Positions 36,579 to 45,223 of a DNA stretch of 64,000 bases are shown piece after piece (the first letter of the stretch is position 1; the number at the start of each line of letters is the position of its first letter). The DNA comes from CAZRCZ01 sp964598765 (GTDB lineage: Bacteria > Sumerlaeota > Sumerlaeia > MVZB01 > JAJFLK01): positions 372,001 to 436,000 of the forward strand of contig CAZRCZ010000001.1 in NCBI GenBank assembly GCA_964598765.1, written 5' to 3'. The notes under the pieces are model-generated. The model was given only the letters and a program-made list of their open reading frames with translations. It was not told the DNA's origin and did not search any database. Made by a program: the position numbers and the translations under genes.

Positions 36579-38027
36579 ATGGACGCGCGAGAATTTTTGC
36601 CTCCATATTCGATGAGATTCACTCGCCGCGAGGCGCTGAAATGGTTCGGCAACGGATTCGGCATGTTGGGGCTGGCCGCGTTAGTGGGTCAGGAATCCCC
36701 CTTGCTCGGAGCGACGCCAACCGCACCGCTTAATCCGCTCGCGCCCCGTCCGCCGCATTATCCCCCCCGTGCGAAAAACGTGATCTTCCTCTTCATGTCG
36801 GGCGGACCGTCGCACGTTGATCTGTTCGATCCCAAACCACGGCTCGCGCAGGACAACGGTAAACCCCTTCCCTTTGAAAAGCCGAAACTCGAACGAACAA
36901 AGACGGGCAATCTTCTCGGTTCGCCGTTCAAGTTCGCGCGATACGGCCAAGCGGGAATCGAGATCGGCGAACTCTTCCCCAATCTCGCTCAATGCGCCGA
37001 CGATATGTGCGTCATCCGCTCGATGGTCGCAGACAACATCAATCACAACGGAGCCTGTCTTCAGATGAACACCGGCGAACAGAGTTTCTCGCGTCCGGCG
37101 TGGGGTTCGTGGCTCGTCTATGGCTTGGGAAGCGAAAATCAAAATCTGCCCGGCTACGTGGTGATCAGTCCCGCGCAACCCGCGCAGGGAGCGCCGCTTT
37201 GGAGTTCGAGCTTCCTTCCCGCCGCGTATCAGGGAACGCTCGTCTCCGATCTTGCCAAGCCGATAGCGAATTTGAAGAACGAACGGCTTTCGTCTTCGGG
37301 CCAGCGCGAGCAACTCGACGCGCTCAAGCAACTGAACGAACTTCACCATCAATCGCGCGAGGAAGACAGCCGCCTCAGCGCGCGGATCGAGTCGTTCGAA
37401 CTCGCCTACCGGATGCAGACGGAAGCCCCCGAGGCGTTCGATGTCTCAGCCGAGAGCGAGGAGACGCGCAAACTTTACGGACTGGATCAACCGGTCACCG
37501 AAATTTTCGGCAAGCAATGTCTCATGGCTCGTCGGTTGGTCGAGCGAGGCGTCCGCGCCGTTCAGGTTTATCACACTGTCACGTCGAAACGGAGCAGTTG
37601 CCAGCTTTGGGACCAACACGGTTCCTTGCGGGAGGAATTGCCGGCCAACTGCGCCGCGACCGACAGGCCGATTGCCGGGCTACTCAAAGACCTCAAAGCG
37701 CGCGGCTTGCTCGATCACACCATTGTCGTCTGGGGAGGCGAATTTGGTCGAACGCCGACTGCGGAGGGAACCAATGGGCGCGAGCATCATCCTTTCGGCT
37801 TTACGATGTGGCTCGCGGGCGGCGGCGTTCGCGGCGGGTTGGCTTACGGCGCGACCGACGAGTTTGGTTGGCACGCGGTCGAAAACAAAGTCCATGTTCA
37901 CGACCTTCACGCGACGATTCTTCACCTCATGGGGTTGGATCACACCAAGTTGACCTACCGCTACGCGGGGCGCGATTACCGCCTCACCGACGTTTACGGC
38001 AACGTCGTCCGCGACATCTTGGCGTAG
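36579..38027 (+). CDS. DUF1501 sulfatase-like secreted protein, without its usual partner
   Basis: 482 residues from the ATG at 36579, chosen for AGGA eight bases upstream (ATGs at 36570 and 36612 also fit). A twin-arginine signal (FTRREALKWFGNGFGMLGLA) directs Tat export. The DUF1501 core shows NVIFLFMSGGPSHVDLFDPK, CVIRSMVADNINHNGAC, VVWGGEFGRTPTAEGTNGRE and HATILHLMGLDHTKLTYRYA; metal ligands of the alkaline phosphatase superfamily fold are conserved in this pattern. In PVC bacteria such genes normally follow a large cytochrome-type DUF1549/DUF1553 gene and are implicated in polysaccharide use; that partner is missing here. Convergent with the SUMF1-type gene 3 bases away. Confidence 0.85.
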   Translation: MDAREFLPPYSMRFTRREALKWFGNGFGMLGLAALVGQESPLLGATPTAPLNPLAPRPPHYPPRAKNVIFLFMSGGPSHVDLFDPKPRLAQDNGKPLPFEKPKLERTKTGNLLGSPFKFARYGQAGIEIGELFPNLAQCADDMCVIRSMVADNINHNGACLQMNTGEQSFSRPAWGSWLVYGLGSENQNLPGYVVISPAQPAQGAPLWSSSFLPAAYQGTLVSDLAKPIANLKNERLSSSGQREQLDALKQLNELHHQSREEDSRLSARIESFELAYRMQTEAPEAFDVSAESEETRKLYGLDQPVTEIFGKQCLMARRLVERGVRAVQVYHTVTSKRSSCQLWDQHGSLREELPANCAATDRPIAGLLKDLKARGLLDHTIVVWGGEFGRTPTAEGTNGREHHPFGFTMWLAGGGVRGGLAYGATDEFGWHAVENKVHVHDLHATILHLMGLDHTKLTYRYAGRDYRLTDVYGNVVRDILA

Positions 38028-38030
38028 TTG

Positions 38031-39458
38031 TCAAGGGGCGAAAGAAGCCGTGTTGCCGCGCGTTTCCTTGACCGATTCAATTTCCCGCACGACGCGAAAT
38101 CCGACGTATTGACTCTTGTAAGAAGGCAGATTGGCCCCGCGCGAGGCGGCGCGGGCGAACGCGGGATCAATCGCCCATGCCCCGCCGCGAAAAACACGCT
38201 CCGTTCCCTTCTCGCCGCAGAGGGGATCAACGGGAGGCGAAGCGGCGTAGAAATCAGGCTCAAACCAATCTTGACACCATTCCCAGACATTGCCGTTCAT
38301 GTCGCGCAAGCCCCAAGCGTTCGGAGTCTTCGCGCCGACCGGATGCGTTTTGTTTTCGCTCTTTTCCGAGGTCCATCCGAATTTATCCAGCTTCTCAAAT
38401 CCGATTTCCTCGTCGTTTTCTCCCTTGCCGAAGAGACCCTCGCCACCAGCCCGACAACAGTATTCCCATTCCGCCTCGGTCGGTAGCCGATACTTGCCCC
38501 GCGTTCGTCCATCCAATTTAATCAGGAACGCGGCCACGTCGTCCCAACTCACCGACTCGACGGGGAGATCGTCCCCCTTGAACGCCGACGGATTTTTTCC
38601 CATCGTTTCCTTCCATTGTTTCTGCGTCACCTCGGTTCGGCCAATGAGAAGGGCTTTGGTGATTTGAACCTTGTGGCGGGGTTGTTCGGCTTCATTGGCT
38701 TTTGACCATGCGCCGCGATTTTTTAATTCTTCAGCCTGCGCGTCGGAGGATCCCATTTCAAACGTGCCGGCGGGAATTTTGACGAACTCGACTCCGTCAA
38801 ACGTCGCCGACTCGTAATCGCCGAGCATTTTTTCCTTGAGCAGATTGATTTCCCGCTCTTGGCGGGCAAGAAGCGATTTGCGCTCTTCGCGGGATTCGTC
38901 CAGTTTTTTTTGAAATTCCTCGTCCTTTTTCTTGAGCGCCTTTTCCCGTTCCTCCAAAGCTTTAGTTTGCGTCTCGATTTGCTTGGTCAAATCCTCCAGC
39001 TTTTTCTTCAGCTCGCCGATTTTGTCCCCGGCGGATTTCGCCTCCGCTTCACGTTGCGATTGAGCGTCGGCGACGGCTTTCTTCTCCGCGGACAACTGCT
39101 CGTTCAGCTGACGAATCGCCTTCCCTTGTTCCTCGATGACTTTGCCCGGTTCGGCGGCGATCCGCTCCTCTTCGATCAAAACCTGAAACAACTCGCGGTG
39201 TCTTTGCTCCTCCGCCTCTCGCGCTTTCCGCGCCTTTTCCTCTTCCTCCTTCTTTTTCGCCACGCGCTGCCGAAACCACGCGAAGGGATTGCGGGAGAAC
39301 CTCTCAAATTCAGACGCGGGTTGAGACGGGTTGTTGGGGGCGGCGCCGGTCGCGAGCGGGTTCAGTAAATAAAGCGTTCCGACAACGACCAAAACCGTCG
39401 AAGCGGCAATTTTGCGCTTTATGAATTCACCACGGAGAAACAGAGAGGAATTTGACAT
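38031..39458 (-). CDS. SUMF1-fold protein on a coiled coil, without FGE active-site cysteines
   Basis: 475 residues. The opening MSNSSLFLRGEFIKRK is encoded by one arm of a family A repeat and is followed by a membrane helix (STVLVVVGTLYLLNPLATGA). Residues about 45-215 are a Lys/Glu-rich coiled coil. The C-terminal half is a formylglycine-generating-enzyme-type domain: VKIPAGTFEMGSS, VTQKQWKETMGKNPSAFKGD, KYRLPTEAEWEYCCRAGG, GLRDMNGNVWEWCQDWF and VGFRVVRE. The catalytic Cys pair of true FGEs, expected before GFR, is replaced (RGANLPSYKSQY), so sulfatase maturation is unlikely. A structural or ligand-binding role outside the membrane fits better. A longer frame from a TTG at 39503 exists. Confidence 0.8.
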   Translation of the reverse strand: MSNSSLFLRGEFIKRKIAASTVLVVVGTLYLLNPLATGAAPNNPSQPASEFERFSRNPFAWFRQRVAKKKEEEEKARKAREAEEQRHRELFQVLIEEERIAAEPGKVIEEQGKAIRQLNEQLSAEKKAVADAQSQREAEAKSAGDKIGELKKKLEDLTKQIETQTKALEEREKALKKKDEEFQKKLDESREERKSLLARQEREINLLKEKMLGDYESATFDGVEFVKIPAGTFEMGSSDAQAEELKNRGAWSKANEAEQPRHKVQITKALLIGRTEVTQKQWKETMGKNPSAFKGDDLPVESVSWDDVAAFLIKLDGRTRGKYRLPTEAEWEYCCRAGGEGLFGKGENDEEIGFEKLDKFGWTSEKSENKTHPVGAKTPNAWGLRDMNGNVWEWCQDWFEPDFYAASPPVDPLCGEKGTERVFRGGAWAIDPAFARAASRGANLPSYKSQYVGFRVVREIESVKETRGNTASFAP

Positions 39459-39628
39459 GCGGGCGGCGCATGAGAAAATGAAAGCGGTTTGATATTCACG
39501 CAAGACGACAGTGCTTCCGATTGATTGTGATGAGAAAGCCTCCGATTTGTGTGTTCATCATTGGGCATTTATTATTTTCATCAACTTTGAGCATTTAGGA
39601 AACTTCTCTGTGCCTCTGGGGTGAATTC
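39423..39628. repeat. Family A repeat, copy 6, with widely spaced arms
   Basis: Left arm GAATTCACCACGGAGAAACA (from 39423) and right arm TCTGTGCCTCTGGGGTGAAT (within 39603-39628) are imperfect reverse complements separated by about 150 unique bases. The left arm lies in the 5' coding end of the SUMF1-type gene; the right arm lies 33 bases past the stop of the next gene. Confidence 0.65.
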
Positions 39629-39659
39629 CCCATCTTGAATCCAACGCGCTACAATAGCT

Positions 39660-41312
39660 TTAACCGCGCCCAATAAATTCAAGCGGCGGGCGAGAATTGC
39701 GCCCGTGTCCTTTCGGATTGACGCCGTTCAATCGCAGGGCAGTGGCGTAAACGTCGCCATGGTTCGGAATGAAGGACTTCTCGTGCTTGCTCCGGTCTTT
39801 CATCAATTCGCCGGTGACGGGATCGTAATTGGGATCGAGCGAGCCGTCGGACATGATCGGGATGGCGAGCAACGTGTTCTCGCCGATCCGGCCATACTGC
39901 GCGTCCCCTTTCACGTTGCCTCCGAGAAACGCCGCCGATGTGACCATCCAATGCTGGGAGATATCCTGATCGAGGATCATTTTCTTCTTTTCCGTTTCGG
40001 GGATGGACATTTTCTCGATGGCCTGCACGTCGCCGTGGATCGTTCGCCCGAACTCCGACGTGAGCACGATGGTGGTAAAATCGAACAAACTCTTACCGGT
40101 GTCCTTGTATTGCGTGGCCTTGAGCTTGGCGACGAGGGTTTTGAGCGGGTCCCACAACTCCTCGCGCATTTTTCCCGTGGTGTCGGGCATTCCGACGGGA
40201 GTCACACCGTCTCCCTGCCACAACGCCCGGCGCGAATAATGATGATCGAAATCCCGAATTCCGCGAGTCTCGATCCAAAACGCGTTGGAATATCCGGCCC
40301 GCATCAGTTCAAACGTCATCATCGCCTGCACGTTGGCCGACGGGGAATACTTGCTTCGCGCCTTGTTGCCGTTGACGCTCCGATAGGTAATTAATTCATC
40401 GGCGGGCTTGATTTTGAAATCTTCCTTTAGCTTCGGATCATTAAAGAAAACCTTTAAGAGCGCCGGATCGAGGGTCGCGCCGCGCCGGGCCAGATTTTGG
40501 TAAATCGCGCGCGCCGAAAGGTAGCTTTTAACAACCTCGCTACTGCCGTCGCTGAGGAGATGATGATCCACGCCGTCCAGAAATTCCTGAACGCGCATGT
40601 TCACGGCGTCGGTGGACATCGAGCGCATCCGAAGCAAAAACTCGCGCAGTTTTTCCGGCGTCCCCGCGTAAATCGTATGGGCGTGCGAGGGACCAAGGGC
40701 GTGATAATACCCCTTGCGTCCGGTGTATTGCGCTTCGTTCAATTCGCCGTCGGAGAGCCACCAGTGCCACGAAACATTCGGCAGGAGATAAGGTTGCCCG
40801 AACACTTCGGCGAACGCCTGCATGACCGAGCGCTCATCCTCTTGGCGGTCATCGGTCAGGCGGAAACTGTAATCCCCCATGTGCGCCTTGAGCCGCTCGC
40901 CCGAATGAAACGCGCCGGTGTGCATCGAACTCAAGACCGCCATTTCGGGGAAAATCGATTTGCCGTCCTCCGCCAAATAGCCGTAACGGATGTTCCCCTG
41001 CGTCTTGATCCCGTGCGCTTCGTCTCCCCATTTCAAAACGCGGTAATGTTCTTGCGAGGGAGACTCCAGACGCTTGACGACGTTATTGGGAGACTGGACC
41101 GGATTAAACATATCGTAGCCCATCCATCCTCCTTCGACGAACCAGTAGATTAGGAAATGAGGATTGTCGGCTTCGGCGATTTTGTCCGCCGCCATCGCCG
41201 ACGATCTCGGATTGAAATCCAATCCAAAGTTCAAGAAATAGGAGAGGAATTGCGAGCAGGAAACCGCGGTCGGCGCCGCCGCGAATTGTTTAAGGAACTG
41301 ACGCCGTCGCAT
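39660..41312 (-). CDS. DUF1501-related Tat-exported protein
   Basis: 550 residues. MRRRQFLKQFAAAPTAVSCS is a twin-arginine signal with an RRxFLK core. The body belongs to the DUF1501/DUF1552 group: NPHFLIYWFVEGGWMGYDMF at the start, FAEVFGQPYLL, WIETRGIRDFDHHYSRRALW, the metal-site-like IVLTSEFGRTIHGDVQAIEK, HWMVTSAAFLGG, and NHGDVYATALRLNGVNPKGH near the end. Its start overlaps the end of the large dihaem-protein gene by 23 bases, so the two are co-translated and probably function together outside the cytoplasm, as in PVC polysaccharide or polymer degradation systems. Enzymatic activity is unproven. Confidence 0.78.
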   Translation of the reverse strand: MRRRQFLKQFAAAPTAVSCSQFLSYFLNFGLDFNPRSSAMAADKIAEADNPHFLIYWFVEGGWMGYDMFNPVQSPNNVVKRLESPSQEHYRVLKWGDEAHGIKTQGNIRYGYLAEDGKSIFPEMAVLSSMHTGAFHSGERLKAHMGDYSFRLTDDRQEDERSVMQAFAEVFGQPYLLPNVSWHWWLSDGELNEAQYTGRKGYYHALGPSHAHTIYAGTPEKLREFLLRMRSMSTDAVNMRVQEFLDGVDHHLLSDGSSEVVKSYLSARAIYQNLARRGATLDPALLKVFFNDPKLKEDFKIKPADELITYRSVNGNKARSKYSPSANVQAMMTFELMRAGYSNAFWIETRGIRDFDHHYSRRALWQGDGVTPVGMPDTTGKMREELWDPLKTLVAKLKATQYKDTGKSLFDFTTIVLTSEFGRTIHGDVQAIEKMSIPETEKKKMILDQDISQHWMVTSAAFLGGNVKGDAQYGRIGENTLLAIPIMSDGSLDPNYDPVTGELMKDRSKHEKSFIPNHGDVYATALRLNGVNPKGHGRNSRPPLEFIGRG

Positions 41313-44300
41313 AGCGCGCTCCTTTTTGCGTTCCGGCTTCCTCGCCGAGATATTCCGGACTCGTCATAATCGCCTTGATGAGTCCCTTGATCGAGAAATT
41401 CTGCTCGTGTACCTTGTCCCAAAGTCTGCGGTAGAGACCGCGTTCGGTTCCCTCGCAACGCATCCCTCGGCCAAAATAGAAAGCGAAGTGCGTGTCAATC
41501 ATCGTTCGGATGAACCGCTCTTTCTTCCGCGCGGCTTGGGCGAACGCCTCCAAGCCTTCGCCGCGGAAGGAGTAGGAGGGAACCAATCCCTGATCGCTTG
41601 CGTCCAGCGCGAGGCCGCGATCATCATGGGTCCGGTAATTTCCCGCGTCGTCCCAATCCAACCTCTGATACGCCAGCGGCGTCAGAATCTTGTGGCAACT
41701 ATAGCACACCGTCGAGGGATTTGTCGTCGAAACCGCCGTGATCCCCTCGCGCTGGGCGACAATTTCCGGCGGAACCTCAAACACGTAGCCCAAAAATTTT
41801 TCCGCCACCTGCGCGGGATAATTGAAATGGGGCAGACCGGGTTTGCCCTGAATGAATCCCTTCATGGTGAGCAGACCGGTTTTGCCGTAATAAGCGGGAC
41901 GAGGTTCGGTTTTCATCCCCTTGTTCACCGTGTAATCCGCCGTCAAAATTTCCTCGAAGGGGCGATTCTCAAACGCGACGTGACACCACAATCGCACCGG
42001 CTCATCCTCCACGTCGGAGCCGTGGCTTTCAAGGTAAAGCCGGATTCGGTGAAAATAAAATTCCTCGAATTCCTTGCCTGCCAGATATTCGTCAATCATC
42101 CGACTCAGCGACGTTCCGGATTCGATCTTGGCGATTTCTTCCGGCGTCGGCGGACGCGCCACAAGATCCTGCGCGATCTTGACGAGCAGGAGCCGATTGC
42201 GAGCCTCCGGTTCCAATTTTCCCTCCAAGGAAACCGGCCGCGTGAAAACAAAGTCGGGATGGTTGATGAGAACCCTCGCCAATCCTTCCCAAGCGCGCTG
42301 GGTTGGATTCGGCGCGGCGACCCGGAATTTGACTTTTGCGGCATGAGAGTCGTCGAATCGGACTTCCGCTCCGCCGATTTGCCGCCATTCATACCTAAGC
42401 GCGCTTCCCTGAAGGTCGTAGCTCGCCGAGGCGTCCAATTCCACATCGGCTCCCGGTGGCGCGTGGTCGGGATAACTCAGATTCACGATGGGGGATGAAG
42501 CCGAAGCCTTAACAATGACTGGAACGTGAGTTTCGTTGTTCTCCTGCCCCGGATAAATCACTTGAACGCGATAAAATTTGTCCTTGCTCCATTCTTGTTT
42601 GTGCGCTGAGGGTTTGAATCGAATCCTGATTTGTCCCTTCCGCTTGTTCTGGTCGCTCACCGAATTTTCACCGTAGATGTTGTAGGGGCGGAAAGGGTAA
42701 TCGGTGAAGATCGGCCAGTCCTCTTTTCCCTCGGCCTCGTCGTTGTCTATGACGATCGGCGCGCCGCCGTCGGCGGGAACAAATCGAACCGCGTCCGCCG
42801 TGACGCGCTTGGTCGTTCCCGCGTTGTTGATCTCGACGAACTCCTGATCCGAAGCGAAACGGAAGGAAGTTTTCAAATCGCGGTGGGGGATCGTGTCAAG
42901 GGTTTCGTCCATGACGAAACGGGCTTCGCCGGAAGGAGGGGCTTCGGCTAACGGCGGATTGACGAGGCGGGTCTGCGCGTCCGCCGCGACTTCGACGCGA
43001 ACATTGGCCGCCATTGTCGCCTTTTTGGGCTTGAGCCACTTCAGATAAATTTCATATTCGCCGTCGCGGTCCACGGCCAACGGCAAATCCGCCGAACATT
43101 CCCCCTTGTTGTCGTCGCCGTCGTCAATGAATTTGACCTTGCCCTTGTCTTGGAGCCGCCACGGACCGCGCAACCGCGCCTTGGGATCATCCACGGCGAC
43201 CGTTCGGCTTGTCCGCTCCGGCAACGGTCCGACGATTTCAACCCCCGAAAGTATGACGCGCCCGCGGGAATTCTGATTCGTGATGATGAAGCGCTGCGCA
43301 TCGTCCCCTTTGTTCAGCCTGAACTTTTCTCCCACGCGCTCCCGCCAAATCCAGCCGGGCGATCCCTGATTTTCATTCACGATTTCCTGCGCCAATCCAT
43401 GGCCGTCATTCCGAACCGAGATGGAAATGTTTCGAGTCGTGGCGACTCCTTCTTTTCCCGTGACCGTGACCTCGAAGTTGAGGACCGAATTTCCGCTTTC
43501 CAATGGTCCCGATTTTTTCGATGTCGCATGGACGTTTCGGACAAACTCGAAGGCTTCCCGCAATTCAGAATCGGTCGGATCGCGGAAGAGGATTTTACGA
43601 TAAAGCCGTTCAATAGTATGGCGGTAGGCGGCATCGGGTTGTTTCATTTCCAGCGGCGAGCCAAATTCACCGGGGCGTCCCTCAAACGGTCCGGTCAAAT
43701 TCAGATAGGACTTGGAGACCACGTCGGCGGCCATCAAATCCAGTCCGGCCAGAAACGCTGCGGACGGTTTGGAGCTTTCGTCAAACCGCTTTTGAAAATC
43801 GGCCCCGGAAAAGAGCGCAAGGTTGTGATCGAACAAATCCCGCTCGTCGCGGTTCCAGTCGTCGTGGAAAATTGCCCACACTTTTCGCCGAAGCTGATGA
43901 TAGGTCAAGAAAGTGTTGTCGCGCTTGGTCGTGCCGTGGGCCAGAAGCCGCACCAGCGGTCCGCCGAACGGTTTGTTCAACTCGGCGGGAAATTGCTCGT
44001 CGGCCTTGCTCTGGTCGCTCCGGCGGGCGTCAAAAAGATCGTTCTGGAAAGAACGGACCAAGGCGATCTTCTTCTCTCCCCATGCCGGGGACGGGGGTTG
44101 TGGCATTCGCGTCTTTTCGGAAGGAGAACTGATTTTCGCCAGTAAAGAGACTGGATTTTCAGAGTCAAAATAGTTTTCCCGCAGAAGTTTAAGGAATGCC
44201 TCATTTCCGTTCTCCGGCAGTTCCATCGGGGTTTGGGTTTGTTTGCCGTGACAGGAATAGCAATTTTTTTCCCCTTCCTTCATCAACGGCCACAATTCCT

Positions 44301-44784
44301 TTTCAAACCGACGGGCAAACGTTAATTGAAGCTCTTCGCCGAAAGGCGACGACGGATTGCCCGACGCCGTTGCTTTGGGAATTCGAGCGACGGGTTTATC
44401 GGACTTTTTTCCCTCGGCTTTATTCTCGTGAACCGGTCGCGTTGAAGTCGCGGATGGATTCGTCGCGGGAGATTTCGTCTCGCCAATCAAGAGCGAAGCC
44501 CGATGCAACAATTCGATCCGCCTCTCCAACGATTCAATCTCCTGCTTCTTGTCTTCCTTTTGCTTTTCCGCATCGCGCCTCGCGCGGTCGAGTTCGGATC
44601 GAACCGCCTCCGGATTTTGCGCAATCACGTCCAGCGCCTTTAGTAAGGAGTCAATGTCAACCTGAGCCATCGAGGGAGCCTGAGCTTGGAGCAAGAATGA
44701 GCTGGAAAAACCGAACAGACAAATCCCAAAGAAAATTGGGAACGAGATATTACCAAGGCTCATGATTCGGGGCTTGAACGCCAT
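41290..44784 (-). CDS. Large DUF1588/DUF1592-like dihaem cytochrome protein
   Basis: 1164 residues from the ATG at 44784 (a second at 44763). A signal peptide with the core FFGICLFGFSSSFLLQAQA precedes a short coiled coil (about 55-100), a first c-haem motif NCYSCHGKQTQ, an alpha-helical region (FEGRPGEFGSPLEMKQPDAA), two beta-sandwich carbohydrate-binding-like stretches with DGEYEIYLKWLKPKKATMA and a PKD-like segment (ASYDLQGSALRYEWRQIGGA). The C-terminal region resembles DUF1592/DUF1588/DUF1585 (ALARVLINHPDF-like; TVCYSCHKILTPLAYQRLDW, the second haem; MIDTHFAFYFGRGMRCEGTE). Such proteins pair with DUF1501/1552 partners in PVC bacteria, as here. Presumed periplasmic redox or polymer-processing protein. 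Confidence 0.8.
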   Translation of the reverse strand: MAFKPRIMSLGNISFPIFFGICLFGFSSSFLLQAQAPSMAQVDIDSLLKALDVIAQNPEAVRSELDRARRDAEKQKEDKKQEIESLERRIELLHRASLLIGETKSPATNPSATSTRPVHENKAEGKKSDKPVARIPKATASGNPSSPFGEELQLTFARRFEKELWPLMKEGEKNCYSCHGKQTQTPMELPENGNEAFLKLLRENYFDSENPVSLLAKISSPSEKTRMPQPPSPAWGEKKIALVRSFQNDLFDARRSDQSKADEQFPAELNKPFGGPLVRLLAHGTTKRDNTFLTYHQLRRKVWAIFHDDWNRDERDLFDHNLALFSGADFQKRFDESSKPSAAFLAGLDLMAADVVSKSYLNLTGPFEGRPGEFGSPLEMKQPDAAYRHTIERLYRKILFRDPTDSELREAFEFVRNVHATSKKSGPLESGNSVLNFEVTVTGKEGVATTRNISISVRNDGHGLAQEIVNENQGSPGWIWRERVGEKFRLNKGDDAQRFIITNQNSRGRVILSGVEIVGPLPERTSRTVAVDDPKARLRGPWRLQDKGKVKFIDDGDDNKGECSADLPLAVDRDGEYEIYLKWLKPKKATMAANVRVEVAADAQTRLVNPPLAEAPPSGEARFVMDETLDTIPHRDLKTSFRFASDQEFVEINNAGTTKRVTADAVRFVPADGGAPIVIDNDEAEGKEDWPIFTDYPFRPYNIYGENSVSDQNKRKGQIRIRFKPSAHKQEWSKDKFYRVQVIYPGQENNETHVPVIVKASASSPIVNLSYPDHAPPGADVELDASASYDLQGSALRYEWRQIGGAEVRFDDSHAAKVKFRVAAPNPTQRAWEGLARVLINHPDFVFTRPVSLEGKLEPEARNRLLLVKIAQDLVARPPTPEEIAKIESGTSLSRMIDEYLAGKEFEEFYFHRIRLYLESHGSDVEDEPVRLWCHVAFENRPFEEILTADYTVNKGMKTEPRPAYYGKTGLLTMKGFIQGKPGLPHFNYPAQVAEKFLGYVFEVPPEIVAQREGITAVSTTNPSTVCYSCHKILTPLAYQRLDWDDAGNYRTHDDRGLALDASDQGLVPSYSFRGEGLEAFAQAARKKERFIRTMIDTHFAFYFGRGMRCEGTERGLYRRLWDKVHEQNFSIKGLIKAIMTSPEYLGEEAGTQKGARYATASVP

Positions 44785-44936
44785 GCAAATCAACCCATTT
44801 GGGGCGCGGTTTGTTCGCGCCTTCAATACAATAAATCATAAAAGGGGAGCGCCGAAAGATGCAAGGCTTCTGCTCATGCTGGGATTCGGATGATCGATTC
44901 GAACCGAGCTTTTCTTGTGGGCGAAATTATTCGCGA

Positions 44937-45167
44937 TCAAGGAAGACTCAAGTGAACGAAGACATCGCGGGCGAAACCGAGGAGCGCCTCCTCCAGCGGC
45001 GCGAGCGTGAGCCGGCAACTAATATACATTCCAATCAGAAGTAGGGTGTATTCCACAAAAGCCACGCCCCGCTCATCCGATTTCAGTCTGGATAGCCAGC
45101 CAGTCTGCGCCGGTTCGCTTTCACGAGATTCATCAGTAACGGAATCGGTCGGTCTTTCGTCTTGCAT
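44937..45167 (-). CDS. Second Flp-type prepilin
   Basis: 76 residues from the ATG at 45167. A polar, acidic N-terminal region of about 33 residues ends in SDERG, followed by VAFVEYTLLLIGMYISCRLT. The Gly before the cleavage point, Glu at +5 and Tyr at +6 match the Flp/type IVb prepilin rule, so TadV should process it. The leader is longer than in ordinary Flp (about 10-25 residues). Last gene of the Tad operon, 56 bases after the previous one; probably a minor pilin. The family call rests on this motif alone. Confidence 0.7.
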   Translation of the reverse strand: MQDERPTDSVTDESRESEPAQTGWLSRLKSDERGVAFVEYTLLLIGMYISCRLTLAPLEEALLGFARDVFVHLSLP

Positions 45168-45223
45168 TGGCCCTGAATTCCTCAATAAAAAATATCAGCG
45201 AGCCGTTTGAAAGTCAAAGCGGG

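Noticed and set aside
36409..36615. Small open frame ahead of the DUF1501 gene as a DUF1549/DUF1553 remnant
   Set aside because: No haem motif, PSD1 motif or other recognisable residue pattern could be found.
38031..39458. Formylglycine-generating enzyme (sulfatase maturation)
   Set aside because: The catalytic cysteines are missing near the C-terminal GFR motif.
17209..39628. Family A repeats as a CRISPR array
   Set aside because: Copies are kilobases apart, are inverted pairs with unique loops, and there are no regular spacers or cas genes.
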